A DNA stretch of 64,000 nt from Pseudoalteromonas sp. XMcav2-N (GCF_024124545.1 NZ_JAMXSF010000006.1:186001-250000); one strand, 5' to 3'. Counted from the first letter of the stretch, positions 29,491-39,096 are shown. Program-made: numbers and translations. Notes: generated by a model not told the origin, from the letters alone.

Positions 29491-29669
29491 GGATATTTTG
29501 CACATTGATTGTTGATTCGATAATTATTAAAGCGGATTTTTAAAGAAAAAAATAGTGTAAAGGTGTTTTTATTGTGGAGTATTGAATCTTTGCTCGTTTT
29601 TGTTGAGGATAGATTTAACGCAGCAAGCCTGCACCATTATTCAACACCATTGGGAATGAGGAAACCGAT

Positions 29670-30665
29670 ATGTTGCAACAGTATCTGCAAACACAACAGC
29701 AAATAGCTCGTGCAAAAGCACTTTTTTCACAACAACTGACTGACAAGCTAGGCCTGATTGAAGTCCAGGCACCTATCCTGGCAAAAGTAGGAGACGGGAT
29801 TCAGGATAACCTCAGCGGCACCGAAAAAGCCGTTAAGGTTAAGGTGAAAACGCTGAGTGACAGCGACTTTGAGGTCGTGCATTCACTGGCAAAGTGGAAG
29901 CGTAAAACACTTGGCGATTATGGCTTTGGCGCAGGGCAGGGACTCTATACGCACATGAAAGCTTTACGTCCGGACGAAGACAAGCTGTCACCCATCCACT
30001 CGGTGTACGTTGATCAGTGGGACTGGGAACAGGTGATCTGCGCGCAGTCAGAGCGCTCTTTGGATAAACTCAAAGAAACGGTTCAGACCCTGTACAACGC
30101 AATTCGTGAAACCGAGCAGCAACTGGCATCTGACTACGGGCTGACCCCATTTTTACCGCAGCACATCACTTTTGTGCATAGTGAAGAGCTGCGCCGCATG
30201 TATCCGGATTTTACGCCCAAGCAAAGAGAAAAAGCGATTGCTCAGGAGTATGGCGCGGTATTTCTGATTGGGATTGGCGCCGAGCTGGGTGATGGCAAAA
30301 TCCATGACGTCAGAGCGCCAGACTACGACGATTGGTCGACGCCCACCTGCGAGCAATATCAGGGACTCAACGGCGATATCCTGGTCTGGAACCCGGTTCT
30401 TGAAGATGCCTTTGAAATTTCGTCTATGGGGATCCGGGTGTGTCCGGACAGCTTGCAGCGTCAGCTCAGCCTGACTCAGGATGAGCAAAGGCTAGAGCAG
30501 GAATGGCACCAGAGCTTACTGGCCGGGGCACTGCCACAGACTATAGGCGGGGGGATTGGTCAGTCTCGTTTGGTCATGCTGTTACTGCAAAAGCAACATA
30601 TTGGTCAGGTCCAGGTTGGTGTGTGGCCTGAGCAAATTAAAACTGAAGTTTCTGGGTTACTTTAG
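29670..30665 (+). CDS. asnA: Aspartate--ammonia ligase (asparagine synthetase A)
   Basis: AsnA makes asparagine from aspartate, ammonia and ATP, and is related to class II aspartyl-tRNA synthetases. The 331-residue protein has the typical [18 protein letters not shown] and [15 protein letters not shown] motif, the last being the class II motif 3-like ATP-binding segment. Length is one more than in E. coli. The neighbouring divergent asnC is its expected activator. Confidence 0.97.
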   Translation: MLQQYLQTQQQIARAKALFSQQLTDKLGLIEVQAPILAKVGDGIQDNLSGTEKAVKVKVKTLSDSDFEVVHSLAKWKRKTLGDYGFGAGQGLYTHMKALRPDEDKLSPIHSVYVDQWDWEQVICAQSERSLDKLKETVQTLYNAIRETEQQLASDYGLTPFLPQHITFVHSEELRRMYPDFTPKQREKAIAQEYGAVFLIGIGAELGDGKIHDVRAPDYDDWSTPTCEQYQGLNGDILVWNPVLEDAFEISSMGIRVCPDSLQRQLSLTQDEQRLEQEWHQSLLAGALPQTIGGGIGQSRLVMLLLQKQHIGQVQVGVWPEQIKTEVSGLL

Positions 30666-30684
30666 ACGCGATGGCAACACACAG

Positions 30685-30710
30685 TAAGGGAGCCCGGTTG
30701 GGCTCCCTTA
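30685..30710. terminator. Inverted repeat between asnA and fapA-like gene
   Basis: A perfect 11-base stem TAAGGGAGCCC pairs with GGGCTCCCTTA around GGTT, at the convergence of the two genes. It overlaps the minus-strand stop at 30708. There is no U-tract, so it may act as a shared weak terminator or RNA end protector. Confidence 0.6.
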
Positions 30711-32342
30711 CATCTTAAATTCAATTTCTATTTTTCCTTCGAGCAACCTGGCGCTGCAGGGAGGATAACTGCGGTTGGTTTTATAAACCTTATCGAAAAT
30801 ATGTATTTCTACGCCAGAGTGCAACGAGGTATTAACCACCAGCTGAGTGTTGTCGAGCAAGTCGTGCAAAGTATGATCTAATTCAGACAGCTGATGCTCC
30901 AGTGCTTCGGCTTGTTTGCAATAATGTTCCTGGGTTGCTCCTATCTTAGCCAGCAAGGTTTTTTTCTTTTCGGCGTCTTTAACATGATCGGCTTTTTCGA
31001 CCGCTTTTTGCAGATTGTTGATCTGCTCATCAGTCTGGCTTAATTCTTTCAGGCACAGATCGGTTCGCTCGGTGATTTCCATGCCACTGCGCGCCAGGTA
31101 GATGGCCATGGTTGCCCCTGAGCTGCTGCCAACTTCGCCAGCCACCAGCATTTTTGCATCAAAAATGGTACCGCCGATCAGTTTGCCCTTGGGCGACTCA
31201 TCCAGGCCAACCTGCAACAGGTTTGCAGCTTTAATATCACAGTGATTGCTTTGCTTTTGGATAAAGACATTGTGGCCTTCCAGATAGGTGTACTGACCGT
31301 GAGTGATCTGGACATCACCTTTGGCTATCAGGCGACAGGTGAGTCCCTGATCGTCGTTGCTGTGATCCAGATGACCTATGACCCCACCTTTGACTTCGAT
31401 ATTGCCATCTGAAATCAATTCGCCCGATTCTACAGTGCCCATAACAGTAATATCGCCATGGGCCTTGATCTTCATCCCCGGCTCCACATTGCGGGTGACC
31501 AGCACGCTGCCACTGAACTCAATATGGCCGCTACGTACATTGACATCGGCTATGGTAAAGATGTCGTCTACCCGCATGCCGTTTGGAACATCAGAGGGGC
31601 AACCCGCAATGGTGGCCACCAGTTGCAGCGGATTGGTAGGTGATATCTCCGTGCCCTCACCGGCAACAAGCTGAAAGGTGTCGCCAGGTTTTGGAGTAAT
31701 GCTTTCGCCTGTAACAGTAAAGCCCTCTTTACCAGGTGTTGCCGGACGCTGGGTAACCAGTAAGGTGCCAGGCGCTACACTGGCCAGGGCACCAAAATCT
31801 CGCATATCCACGGTGCCATCTTCACGTAACTTGGGTTGTTTCAGGCGTTCTTTCAATGTCTGAACATGGGGAATTAACTTAGCAGGGATACCATTTTCAG
31901 GTGGCCGGCCTTGTGCGACAACCCCGGTTACCTCAGTACCAGGCATGGATTCAAGCTGTTGCTTGAGTAAATTCTCGAGATAAACCTGTTTATAGCCCCG
32001 TGTTACGCCGATTTTGACGATGGCGCGTTTGGCATCCTCAAGGCTGATCATTTTGCCACCCTGAGCAGTTGTCAGTTTGGCGATTGCCTGCATTTTATCT
32101 TCGCTGAGTGCCACTTCGATATGTGCATCTTTTTGCTGAGCCACAATCAGCTGAGCAGCGGGGGTATCTTGTTTAAAATAGGCTGCAATGGACTCGTGAT
32201 CAATTGCGCAGTCCGCATAAGGTGAGCGTTCAAGTGCTTCAACCACAAACGCTGCACTGGGGGGCGACGCAGCTGCGACGTCCATCAATATATTGCCATT
32301 TTTTGCGAGTTTAAACACAGGCTTATCCTTATTGCTTATCAC
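30708..32342 (-). CDS. FapA family protein (DUF342)
   Basis: The 544-residue protein resembles FapA/DUF342. It has an N-terminal region, a central beta-helix of short repeats (for example GDITVMGTVESGELISDGNIEVKG split in rungs, about 250-370), and a C-terminal coiled coil (about 415-500, rich in Lys, Glu and Leu). Members are named for flagellar assembly or polar-function proteins, and bactofilin-like scaffolding has been suggested for the beta-helix, but the precise role is unknown. The GTG start at 32342 is the first in frame. The gene stands alone between asnA and ridA. Confidence 0.8.
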   Translation of the reverse strand: MISNKDKPVFKLAKNGNILMDVAAASPPSAAFVVEALERSPYADCAIDHESIAAYFKQDTPAAQLIVAQQKDAHIEVALSEDKMQAIAKLTTAQGGKMISLEDAKRAIVKIGVTRGYKQVYLENLLKQQLESMPGTEVTGVVAQGRPPENGIPAKLIPHVQTLKERLKQPKLREDGTVDMRDFGALASVAPGTLLVTQRPATPGKEGFTVTGESITPKPGDTFQLVAGEGTEISPTNPLQLVATIAGCPSDVPNGMRVDDIFTIADVNVRSGHIEFSGSVLVTRNVEPGMKIKAHGDITVMGTVESGELISDGNIEVKGGVIGHLDHSNDDQGLTCRLIAKGDVQITHGQYTYLEGHNVFIQKQSNHCDIKAANLLQVGLDESPKGKLIGGTIFDAKMLVAGEVGSSSGATMAIYLARSGMEITERTDLCLKELSQTDEQINNLQKAVEKADHVKDAEKKKTLLAKIGATQEHYCKQAEALEHQLSELDHTLHDLLDNTQLVVNTSLHSGVEIHIFDKVYKTNRSYPPCSARLLEGKIEIEFKM

Positions 32343-32496
32343 TTACTACGATAATGAGTACCTCAAATTGCTTTTGTAGACGGCCATAACAGAGTTAGGT
32401 CTTGCTATGTGCGTATGACCAGATTGCTAAATTAATAGTATGCGGTCAAGTGTTTAAGATCAAAGTTAAGGCTATGAAAAATCACCGGGCAGGTAT

Positions 32497-32520
32497 GAAA
32501 AAGCCCGCATAAAGCGGGCT
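32497..32520 (-). terminator. spoT-ridA terminator
   Basis: On the minus strand AGCCCGC and GCGGGCT pair around TTTAT and are followed by TTTTTC, 28 bases after the ridA stop. Confidence 0.85.
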
Positions 32521-32547
32521 GAGTAGCAATACGAATACACTAAGGTA

Positions 32548-32940
32548 TTAGTTGGTTGAAGGCAGCTCCATGATGCCGTCAATCTCAATTTGTACGCCTT
32601 TCGGTAACTCTTTGACACCAATGGCAGCACGCGCCGGATAAGGCGTTTTAAAGTGCTGGCTCATGATCTCATTCACAGTGGCGAAGTTACTCAGGTCGGT
32701 CAGGAAGATATTTACCTTAACCATATCCTGCAGCTGGCCGCCTGCTTCTTCACATACGGCAGTCAGGTTTTTAAATACCTGCTGTGTTTGCTCCGCAAAG
32801 TCTTCAGAGATGACTTCCATTGTTTCAGGCACCAAAGGGATCTGCCCCGAAAGGTAAACCGCCGTACCGACTTTAACTGCCTGACTGTAGGTGCCGATTG
32901 CCGCCGGCGCCTGATCGGTTGAAATAATGGCTTTATTCAT
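32548..32940 (-). CDS. ridA: RidA family enamine/imine deaminase
   Basis: RidA hydrolyses reactive 2-aminoacrylate and related enamines made by PLP enzymes. The 130-residue sequence has [20 protein letters not shown] and the catalytic arginine within [15 protein letters not shown], plus VQIEIDGI at the end. It follows spoT by 10 bases and shares its terminator, an arrangement common in gammaproteobacteria. Confidence 0.95.
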   Translation of the reverse strand: MNKAIISTDQAPAAIGTYSQAVKVGTAVYLSGQIPLVPETMEVISEDFAEQTQQVFKNLTAVCEEAGGQLQDMVKVNIFLTDLSNFATVNEIMSQHFKTPYPARAAIGVKELPKGVQIEIDGIMELPSTN

Positions 32941-32950
32941 TGTCTTTCCT

Positions 32951-35053
32951 TTATCGCTTCCTGGTTACGCGTTGTACATCTGGCATTACCCGGATCCGGC
33001 GCATAATATTTGCAACGTGGATCCTGTCTTTAACGGTAACACCCAGGTCAATCACGTACAGGTTGCTCTCTTTTTCTTCGGTTGCAATCTCCACAATATT
33101 GGCTTGGGTACTTGCAACCACATTGGTTAATTTGGCCAACGCACCCTGATGGTTGATGATCTCAACCCGCAGTGCTGCGATGTATTCTTTTTCGGGGTTA
33201 TCTTCCCACTTTACCACAAAGTACTTGGCACGTTCATTTCGCCAGCCTTTGATGTTTTTGCATTCCTGACGGTGGACCATCAAGCCCTTACCCTGGCTGA
33301 CATAAGCGGTAATATCATCACCTGGTACAGGTCGGCAGCACTTGGCATAAGTGACCAGCATGCCTTCTGTGCCGATAATTGGTGCCTTTGCTTGTTGTGC
33401 CAGGCTTTCAATAGCATCATCGGCTTGTAACAGGCGTTTTGCAACCAACATACTCATGATGTTGCCATTGCCAATTTCCACCAGTAGTTCCAGTACCGTA
33501 TTGAGCGAGTGCTCTTCCAGTACCCGGTCTATCTGTTCGGTTGGAATGTCATCCAGCTTGTGCTCGCCCAGCGCGGAGTCAAGTAAGCGTCTGCCCAGCA
33601 GGATAGACTCTTCCTGATGCTGGCTCTTGAGGTAGTTACGTACGCCCAGGCGCGCTTTACCTGTTACGATAAAGTTCAGCCAGGTGGCATTGGGGTGTGC
33701 GCCCGAGCTGGTAATGATCTCAACGGTCTGACCGGTATCCAGTGCTTTACTCAGCGGGTACGGTTTGCGATTGACGCGTGCGCCCACACAGGTATTACCC
33801 ACGTCGGTGTGTACCGCATAAGCGAAGTCGACGGCCGTTGCGCCCATTGGCAACTCAATAATACGCCCATCCGGCGTAAAGACATAAATTTCTTCCGGGA
33901 ACAGTTCTGTCTTAACGTTTTCAACAAATTCAAACGACGAGCCGGCACTTTGTTGCAGCTCTAGCAGGCTCTGCATCCACTGTCTGGCACGTTGCTGTGC
34001 GGTGTGCCCCGAGCTGTCACCGGCTTTTTTATACATCCAGTGCGCAGCAACCCCTTTGTCGGCCATATGATCCATATCATGAGTACGAATTTGGATCTCC
34101 ACCGGAATACCATGAGGCCCAACCAAAGAGGTGTGCAACGACTGATAGCCATTGGTTTTGGGGACGGCAATATAGTCTTTAAAACGGGTTTCTATGGGCT
34201 TGTACAGGTTGTGTGCCACACCTAACACCCGATAGCAGGTATCTATGCTGTTGACGTTGATGCGAAAAGCATAAATATCCATCACCTCGTTGAACAGCAG
34301 CTCTTTGTTAAGCATTTTTTTGTAGATACTGTACAAGTGCTTCTCGCGGCCACTGACTGAGGCGTCAATACCAGCTTCTTCCAGGCGTGATTCAATCTCA
34401 GACTGAATATTACTGATCACTTCCTTACGGTTGCCGCGTGCTTTAGCAACTTCTGATTTAAGTGCTCTGTGACGCATAGGGTACAGAGCTGCAAAACCCA
34501 AATCTTCCAGTTCATTTTTGATGTCGTGGATACCCAGACGGTTCGCAATCGGTGCAAAGATCTCCAGGGTCTCGCGGGCTATCCGGCGGCGTTTTTCCGG
34601 GCGCAGGAAGCCAAGTGTACGCATGTTATGGGTACGGTCAGCCAGTTTGATCAAGATAACCCGGATGTCCTGGGTCATGGCCATGATCATCTTGCGGTAG
34701 TTTTCGGCCTGAAACTCTTTTTTATCTTTAAAGTCGAGTTTGTCCAGTTTACTGACGCCGGCAACCAGCTCGGCCACTGTATCGCCGAAGATCTCGGCCA
34801 GGTCTTTTTGGCTGAAATCGGTGTCTTCAATGACATCATGCATCAATGCCGCCATCAGGGTTTCATGGTCCAGCTTCATACTGGCCAGGATCTGCGTGAC
34901 TTCGACGGGATGGGTAATATAAGGCTCGCCGCTGGAGCGGGTCTGCCCTTCATGCGCTTCGCGGGCAACCACGTAGGCTTTTTGCACCAGTTCCACGTCT
35001 TCGGGTGGCAGATACTCTGATATTTTTTTCTTTAAGCCTTCAAACAGATACAT
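32951..35053 (-). CDS. spoT: Bifunctional (p)ppGpp synthetase/hydrolase SpoT
   Basis: SpoT degrades and, under starvation, makes (p)ppGpp. The 700-residue protein has an intact HD hydrolase domain (about 45-150, with [12 protein letters not shown]), a synthetase domain (about 230-350, with [14 protein letters not shown] and VEIQIRT), TGS (about 385-445, [12 protein letters not shown]), a zinc-finger/helical part ([11 protein letters not shown]) and a C-terminal ACT domain. Length is close to E. coli SpoT (702). It lies downstream of rpoZ, with a 250-base gap that contains a palindromic repeat. Confidence 0.96.
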   Translation of the reverse strand: MYLFEGLKKKISEYLPPEDVELVQKAYVVAREAHEGQTRSSGEPYITHPVEVTQILASMKLDHETLMAALMHDVIEDTDFSQKDLAEIFGDTVAELVAGVSKLDKLDFKDKKEFQAENYRKMIMAMTQDIRVILIKLADRTHNMRTLGFLRPEKRRRIARETLEIFAPIANRLGIHDIKNELEDLGFAALYPMRHRALKSEVAKARGNRKEVISNIQSEIESRLEEAGIDASVSGREKHLYSIYKKMLNKELLFNEVMDIYAFRINVNSIDTCYRVLGVAHNLYKPIETRFKDYIAVPKTNGYQSLHTSLVGPHGIPVEIQIRTHDMDHMADKGVAAHWMYKKAGDSSGHTAQQRARQWMQSLLELQQSAGSSFEFVENVKTELFPEEIYVFTPDGRIIELPMGATAVDFAYAVHTDVGNTCVGARVNRKPYPLSKALDTGQTVEIITSSGAHPNATWLNFIVTGKARLGVRNYLKSQHQEESILLGRRLLDSALGEHKLDDIPTEQIDRVLEEHSLNTVLELLVEIGNGNIMSMLVAKRLLQADDAIESLAQQAKAPIIGTEGMLVTYAKCCRPVPGDDITAYVSQGKGLMVHRQECKNIKGWRNERAKYFVVKWEDNPEKEYIAALRVEIINHQGALAKLTNVVASTQANIVEIATEEKESNLYVIDLGVTVKDRIHVANIMRRIRVMPDVQRVTRKR

Positions 35054-35079
35054 TCACACTCCAATGTTCCAGCGAAGTT

Positions 35080-35134
35080 ATACCAATTACGCAATAACAT
35101 ATCCTGAAATAAGGCTATGACGTTTGATTGGTAT
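35080..35134. repeat. Short palindromic dispersed repeat, ATACCAAT-type
   Basis: The 55-base element begins ATACCAAT and ends ATTGGTAT, with CATA/TATG in the centre as a further inverted pair. Its terminal motif is the same as that of the larger element at 47951-48123, so both probably belong to one dispersed family. It lies between rpoZ and spoT. Confidence 0.55.
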
Positions 35135-35254
35135 TAATAATAAGTTAAGTACTGAATATACGATGAATTGACTTCGAAGCCAATCGACTAACAAATTTAT
35201 TAGTCTAATAAAGAGGTGGCGACACACAGGCTGTTGGCCCGGGGCGCAGAAACA

Positions 35255-35282
35255 ATAACGCCAGCTAAAAAGCTGGCGTTAT
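35255..35282 (-). terminator. Hairpin after rpoZ
   Basis: A perfect 12-base stem ATAACGCCAGCT pairs with AGCTGGCGTTAT around an A4/T4 loop, 22 bases downstream of the rpoZ stop. It suggests that gmk/rpoZ and spoT are at least partly separate transcripts. Confidence 0.7.
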
Positions 35283-35303
35283 CTTATAACAGGTCGCAGT
35301 GGA

Positions 35304-35579
35304 TTAGCGATTGCCACCCACAATTGCAGCAACAGCAGCAAGCTCAGCAGCTTCCTGAGTTTGTTGCTCTTCGCGATCGATCATGTCCAGTGAATCGCTG
35401 GTGACCATGCCTTTTTCGATCTCGCGCAATGCGATTACGGTTGGCTTGTCATTTTCAGCATCAACCATAGGGTCTTTACCACCGACTGCAATCTGACGAG
35501 CGCGACGCGCTGCAACAAGAATTAGGTCGAAACGGTTACCAATTTTATCTACTGCGTCTTCTACTGTTACGCGAGCCAT
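35304..35579 (-). CDS. rpoZ: DNA-directed RNA polymerase subunit omega
   Basis: Omega helps assemble RNA polymerase and forms part of a ppGpp binding site on it. The 91-residue protein matches throughout ([34 protein letters not shown]). Its placement between gmk and spoT is the usual one. Confidence 0.97.
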   Translation of the reverse strand: MARVTVEDAVDKIGNRFDLILVAARRARQIAVGGKDPMVDAENDKPTVIALREIEKGMVTSDSLDMIDREEQQTQEAAELAAVAAIVGGNR

Positions 35580-35741
35580 CGAAGCACTCCAAAAAATTCA
35601 ATACACTTAGCAAAGGGCTAGTCTACTAAAAAGCACCGGATTCGCCAAGTATATGGTTAAAAAATATCGGGTCGTTGCGGCTTTAAGGTTGTATTGGTCG
35701 GTCGCAGACCTAAACTCGATACAGCCAGCCACAGGGATCGC

Positions 35742-36365
35742 TTATTTTAGCAGTTCGGCGATCAGTGTCTGCTGGTTCTGTTGCTGTTTTTTCAGCTCCA
35801 GGCGTGCAGCCACCACAATATGCTCCAATTCGTTCAAAGCGGTATCAAAGTCATCATTGACCAGCAGGTAGTCAAACTCATTATAGTGAGAGCACTCAGA
35901 TTTGGCCTGCTCCATCCGCGAGGCAATGACTTCCTGAGAATCTTGTCCGCGATTATTCAGACGCTCTTCCAGTGCCTGCTTAGAAGGCGGCAGAATAAAG
36001 ATGGTTTTTACTTCAGGCATCAGCTCACGCACCTGACGCGCACCTTGCCAGTCAATGTCGAGGAATACATCGATACCCGCAGCCAGCTGTGCTTCGATTG
36101 CCTGCTTAGAGGTACCATAGTAGTTGTCGAAAACCTGCGCCCACTCAAAAAAATCATTCTGATTGATTAAGGTTTTAAACTCATCGACAGACACAAAGTG
36201 ATAGTGCTCGCCATTATTCTCTCCCGGGCGAGGTGCACGGGTTGTATGAGACACCGATACCCGGACCTTATCTTGTCTTTCCAGCAGGGCTTTAATCAAA
36301 CTTGACTTTCCGGCACCGGAAGGCGCCGAAAGAATAAACAAATTACCGCGATTTTGATGTGGCAT
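35742..36365 (-). CDS. gmk: Guanylate kinase
   Basis: Gmk phosphorylates GMP to GDP. The 207-residue protein has the P-loop [15 protein letters not shown], the GMP-binding [20 protein letters not shown], and [10 protein letters not shown]. Length equals the E. coli enzyme. It is the first gene of the gmk-rpoZ-spoT row. On its upstream side, where yicC is often the neighbour in related genomes, there is instead a 5-kb accessory block. Confidence 0.97.
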   Translation of the reverse strand: MPHQNRGNLFILSAPSGAGKSSLIKALLERQDKVRVSVSHTTRAPRPGENNGEHYHFVSVDEFKTLINQNDFFEWAQVFDNYYGTSKQAIEAQLAAGIDVFLDIDWQGARQVRELMPEVKTIFILPPSKQALEERLNNRGQDSQEVIASRMEQAKSECSHYNEFDYLLVNDDFDTALNELEHIVVAARLELKKQQQNQQTLIAELLK

Positions 36366-36475
36366 ACGTCAGACCTATAGGGTTGCAATACAGCGATGTG
36401 GGCGTGCGCGCATCGCTGGTTGTCCAAAAGCGTTATTTTAAAGCCATATCGTTTAACTTACCAGCACCGAGGTGC

Positions 36476-37651
36476 TTAATCCGTGCGTTGTAGCATAAAC
36501 ATCTGATAGCCAAACTCGCCAAGATACTGCTCATAGATGGCAATTTCCCGGGCCATATCCAGTAGTGCTGCTGACTCTGGCTGGTGGCTGAGCTGCTTTT
36601 TGACCTCGGCTTTGAGCTGTTCATAATAGTCTGCCCAGGCTTGTTGACTCAGTGTAAAGTGCGCTAACACCCGAAAGCCTGCCTGCTCAATTTGCACCAG
36701 GCGCGCTGCAATGGCCTGCATATCCGGATATTCCTGTTGCCAGAAGGCGCTTGCTTGTTCTGAGGGCGTATCCTGTAACCACACCAGATCGCTGACCATC
36801 AGGCAACCAGCTGAGCGCAGAAGCGGGCGCCAGGCGTTCAGTGCCGCTTCAAAGCCCATGATATAAGCCGAGCTTTCGGCCCAGAGCAGATCAAAACTGC
36901 CGGGCGCAAAGGGCAGTGCGGTCATACTGGCGCACAGGGGCGTGACGCGTTTATCGAGTCCCTGTTGCTTTAGCCGTTGCGCCAGGCTATCGATTGCCTG
37001 TGTTTCATTATCCACCGCCGTGATCTGTGCCTGAGTTTGTGTTGCCAGCAACTCAGTCGCAAAGCCTTTACCACAGCCGATGTCCAGCACGGTTTGAGGG
37101 GCAAAGGGAACATGCGTCAACGCTTTGTGCGTATCGGTATTGCTGCCCGGTCCCCAGCGTTCTAACTGATGAAAGACCGCCATAAAGTCGGCCATATAAG
37201 AATCGTGTTCATTCATGTCTTTTGATAACCATTTTAAGTACAGGGCCTGCTGTTCATCAAACCCTTGTTGTTCAAGCCAGTTTCGGTGTGCATCGGGTGC
37301 CAGCTTATCGACCTGTGCATGCCAGTCGCGTAGCGATCCACGCCCAAGCAGCGCCGATAACAAGGTATGCGCCTGTTGCTTGTGTGCTATCTCGGCTTCC
37401 AGCTCAGCCAGCCTGTGGCTGAGCACTGTGCGGTCTAGCCTGGCTTCCAACGCCTGCTTGCACTCGCTCAGTGTCAGCCCTCCGGCCTGTAACTGTTGCA
37501 GCAGCCGCACCTTTTGCAGATCCTGTTCGCCATATAGCCGATAGCCATTACTGGCGCGACTGCCACAGAGCAGTCCGCGCTTTTCGTAATACAACAAAGT
37601 TGAGCGCGACAACCCAAGCTGCGCAGCCAATTCAGAAATCCGATATACCAC
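36476..37651 (-). CDS. MerR-type regulator fused to a SAM-dependent methyltransferase
   Basis: The 391-residue protein joins two domains. Residues 1-70 form a MerR winged HTH (YRISELAAQLGLSRSTLLYYEKRG, split by the usual wing NGYRLYGEQDL), followed by a coiled dimerisation helix (about 75-105). Residues 125-391 hold a class I methyltransferase with motif I VLDIGCGKGFATELLA and a later FDLLWAESSAY segment, resembling small-molecule or sugar-type SAM methyltransferases. A MerR promoter with a 19-base spacer lies upstream, so it probably regulates itself. The methyl acceptor and the effector are unknown; the enzyme domain may itself sense or modify the ligand. Confidence 0.85.
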   Translation of the reverse strand: MVYRISELAAQLGLSRSTLLYYEKRGLLCGSRASNGYRLYGEQDLQKVRLLQQLQAGGLTLSECKQALEARLDRTVLSHRLAELEAEIAHKQQAHTLLSALLGRGSLRDWHAQVDKLAPDAHRNWLEQQGFDEQQALYLKWLSKDMNEHDSYMADFMAVFHQLERWGPGSNTDTHKALTHVPFAPQTVLDIGCGKGFATELLATQTQAQITAVDNETQAIDSLAQRLKQQGLDKRVTPLCASMTALPFAPGSFDLLWAESSAYIMGFEAALNAWRPLLRSAGCLMVSDLVWLQDTPSEQASAFWQQEYPDMQAIAARLVQIEQAGFRVLAHFTLSQQAWADYYEQLKAEVKKQLSHQPESAALLDMAREIAIYEQYLGEFGYQMFMLQRTD

Positions 37652-37966
37652 GTTGGCTCCCTATGTATGCCTGACCGGCACGAAATAAACGCAGCCAGGC
37701 TGTAACAAATGAAAACGATAAACTATGAAGTTATAGACAGGTCAATGATTGAGGGCAAAAAAATTGGGATGTTTAAAGTGCATATTTAAGCGTGTCTGTC
37801 TTCGTTTAAATGCAAGAAAATTGCCTTGCAGCACATTCGTTGAATGAACTGATTAAGATCATAAAAGTATTCATAAAGAGCAGGTTGGGTGTTAATCGTG
37901 TTTCCAAAATGTTGCGTTTTGTAATTTTGCTTGCTAGTTTAGCGACAATAATAAATAGGGAGATGC
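37652..37966. other. Intergenic control region between MerR and XRE genes
   Basis: This 315-base AT-rich stretch has no ORF of note. Its left part holds the MerR-type promoter. Its right part must hold the promoter of the XRE gene, for which I see only AT-rich candidates. Confidence 0.6.
37715..37745 (-). promoter_or_regulatory. MerR-type promoter/operator, 19-bp spacer
   Basis: On the minus strand TTGACC (37745-37740) and TATCGT (37720-37715) are 19 bases apart instead of 17. The spacer contains the near-palindrome CTATAACTTCATAG (37736-37723). An over-long spacer filled by a dyad is the hallmark of promoters twisted into shape by MerR-family activators. It lies 64 bases upstream of the MerR fusion gene. 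Confidence 0.75.
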
Positions 37967-38266
37967 ATGCGCGTGAAGAACAGTCCTGACAAGCGCAATT
38001 ACAAAGTGGAGAATTTCAGGCGCTATGTGCAGCGCTCAATCCGCCAGTTAAGACACCACAGAGGCTGGTCTCAGCAAGAGCTGGCCAGGCGGCTTGGTGT
38101 CGACCAGGCGACCATAAGCAACTACGAATCCGGCAAAACAGATATGAGTTATGCCCAGATGTTCGAGCTATTTCTGGTTTTTGGTAAAGACCTGACCGGC
38201 GTACTGAACTTAACCGACCTTGAAGACCAAAGTCCTTCACCAGACGAAAAACCAGAAAAGGAGTAG
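37967..38266 (+). CDS. XRE/Cro-type HTH transcriptional regulator
   Basis: The 99-residue protein has a basic N-terminus (1-25) and a helix-turn-helix (about 26-80; WSQQELARRLGVDQATISNYE with the characteristic Q and S contacts), then an acidic tail (DLEDQSPSPDEKPEKE). ATG at 37967 follows AGGGAG. It ends 3 bases before the next gene, so the two are one operon. It resembles regulators found beside small membrane or peptide genes, but no specific partner family is known to me. Confidence 0.85.
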   Translation: MRVKNSPDKRNYKVENFRRYVQRSIRQLRHHRGWSQQELARRLGVDQATISNYESGKTDMSYAQMFELFLVFGKDLTGVLNLTDLEDQSPSPDEKPEKE

Positions 38267-38269
38267 GTT

Positions 38270-38806
38270 ATGAAAGAAGTATACGCCATCATGGAATATG
38301 CCCCACTTGTAGCTATTTTGCTTGGGTTAGTCGTGAGTTGGAAAGTCGCCACAGCCCGTTGGTTTTTATTAGCTTACGGTTTCTTTGAAGTGCTTGATGT
38401 CGCCACTTTGCCAATCACTATGCAATGGAATACACACTATTACATTGCTGATGTAATGATCAATGCTATGTTCCTTCTGCCGATCATATTCAGACGTAGC
38501 CTTGCTTTGAGGTTATATGCTCTGTCTGGTAGTTGTTATTTCAAGCGAGTTTACAAACTGCAGACGTTATCAGCACAGGAATGTGGGATTATATTGCTTC
38601 TTGGCTTAACTTGTGTGGTAAATGTTATAACGTGGTTTGAGGTTTTAGCTTACAAATACTACATACTCGATTCAGCGCCGTTCAAGATTTATGTGCGAGA
38701 TAATCTGATGTTGCTGTTTCATTTAATGATTAGTTTTGCTTTGTTTGCGTACTCAATGACGGCAAATTCCAGAGAGGAATTTGTAGAGCGTGAAAAGGCT
38801 TATTAG
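38270..38806 (+). CDS. Small multi-pass membrane protein, unknown
   Basis: The 178-residue protein is mostly hydrophobic with about five segments (near 8-26, 30-50, 60-80, 105-127, 145-163) and no motif I recognise. It is AT-rich compared with the neighbours. It lies 3 bases after the XRE regulator with a GGAG site (AAAAGGAGTAGGTT) before the ATG, and 125 bases before the small double-glycine-type peptide gene. A role as transporter component, sensor or immunity protein is open. Confidence 0.75.
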   Translation: MKEVYAIMEYAPLVAILLGLVVSWKVATARWFLLAYGFFEVLDVATLPITMQWNTHYYIADVMINAMFLLPIIFRRSLALRLYALSGSCYFKRVYKLQTLSAQECGIILLLGLTCVVNVITWFEVLAYKYYILDSAPFKIYVRDNLMLLFHLMISFALFAYSMTANSREEFVEREKAY

Positions 38807-38930
38807 TTAGCTAGTTATTAAAAAGTTAGGCGATATCTTTGGAGCATAACGTTTATGATTGTAATCGATGTCATTATGCAGAGGGTAAGCAATCCATCTA
38901 AATAACGACAAATGGAGGATGTCAGAAAGT

Positions 38931-39050
38931 ATGAAGCAATTACAAATCGAAAGCCTGAAAAAAGTGTATGGCTCAGGGGTTGGTAGTCCTGATTTGCCAG
39001 ACAGAGTTCAGGTAGCTCAGCCAGCTCCGAAAAAGAGCTGTGGCGGCTAA
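38931..39050 (+). CDS. Candidate 39-residue double-glycine-type peptide precursor
   Basis: This short frame opens at an ATG 12 bases after GGAGG and ends at TAA 39048-39050, followed by a terminator. The first 15 residues, MKQLQIESLKKVYGS, line up position for position with the colicin V leader type (basic residue at 2, Leu4, hydrophobic 6, Leu9, Val12, Gly14), with GS in place of GG. The 24-residue remainder begins GVGSPDL, is rich in Pro, Val and Gln, and ends KKSCGG with a single cysteine. This suggests a secreted microcin-like or signalling peptide. No peptidase-ABC exporter lies in the window. An in-frame ATG at 38919 is too close to the ribosome site. Confidence 0.55.
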   Translation: MKQLQIESLKKVYGSGVGSPDLPDRVQVAQPAPKKSCGG

Positions 39051-39071
39051 AGTCAGCTTAATTGCTAAAAC

Positions 39072-39096
39072 AAAAAGCGCGTTCAGCGCTTTTTTT
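39072..39096 (+). terminator. Terminator after the small peptide gene
   Basis: AAAAAGCGC and GCGCTTTTTT pair around GTTCA, 21 bases after the peptide stop codon. Its presence supports a real short transcript. Confidence 0.85.

Noticed and set aside
38919..38930. Upstream in-frame ATG of the small peptide
   Set aside because: It lies directly on the GGAGG site, leaving no spacing; the later ATG gives an exact 15-residue leader.
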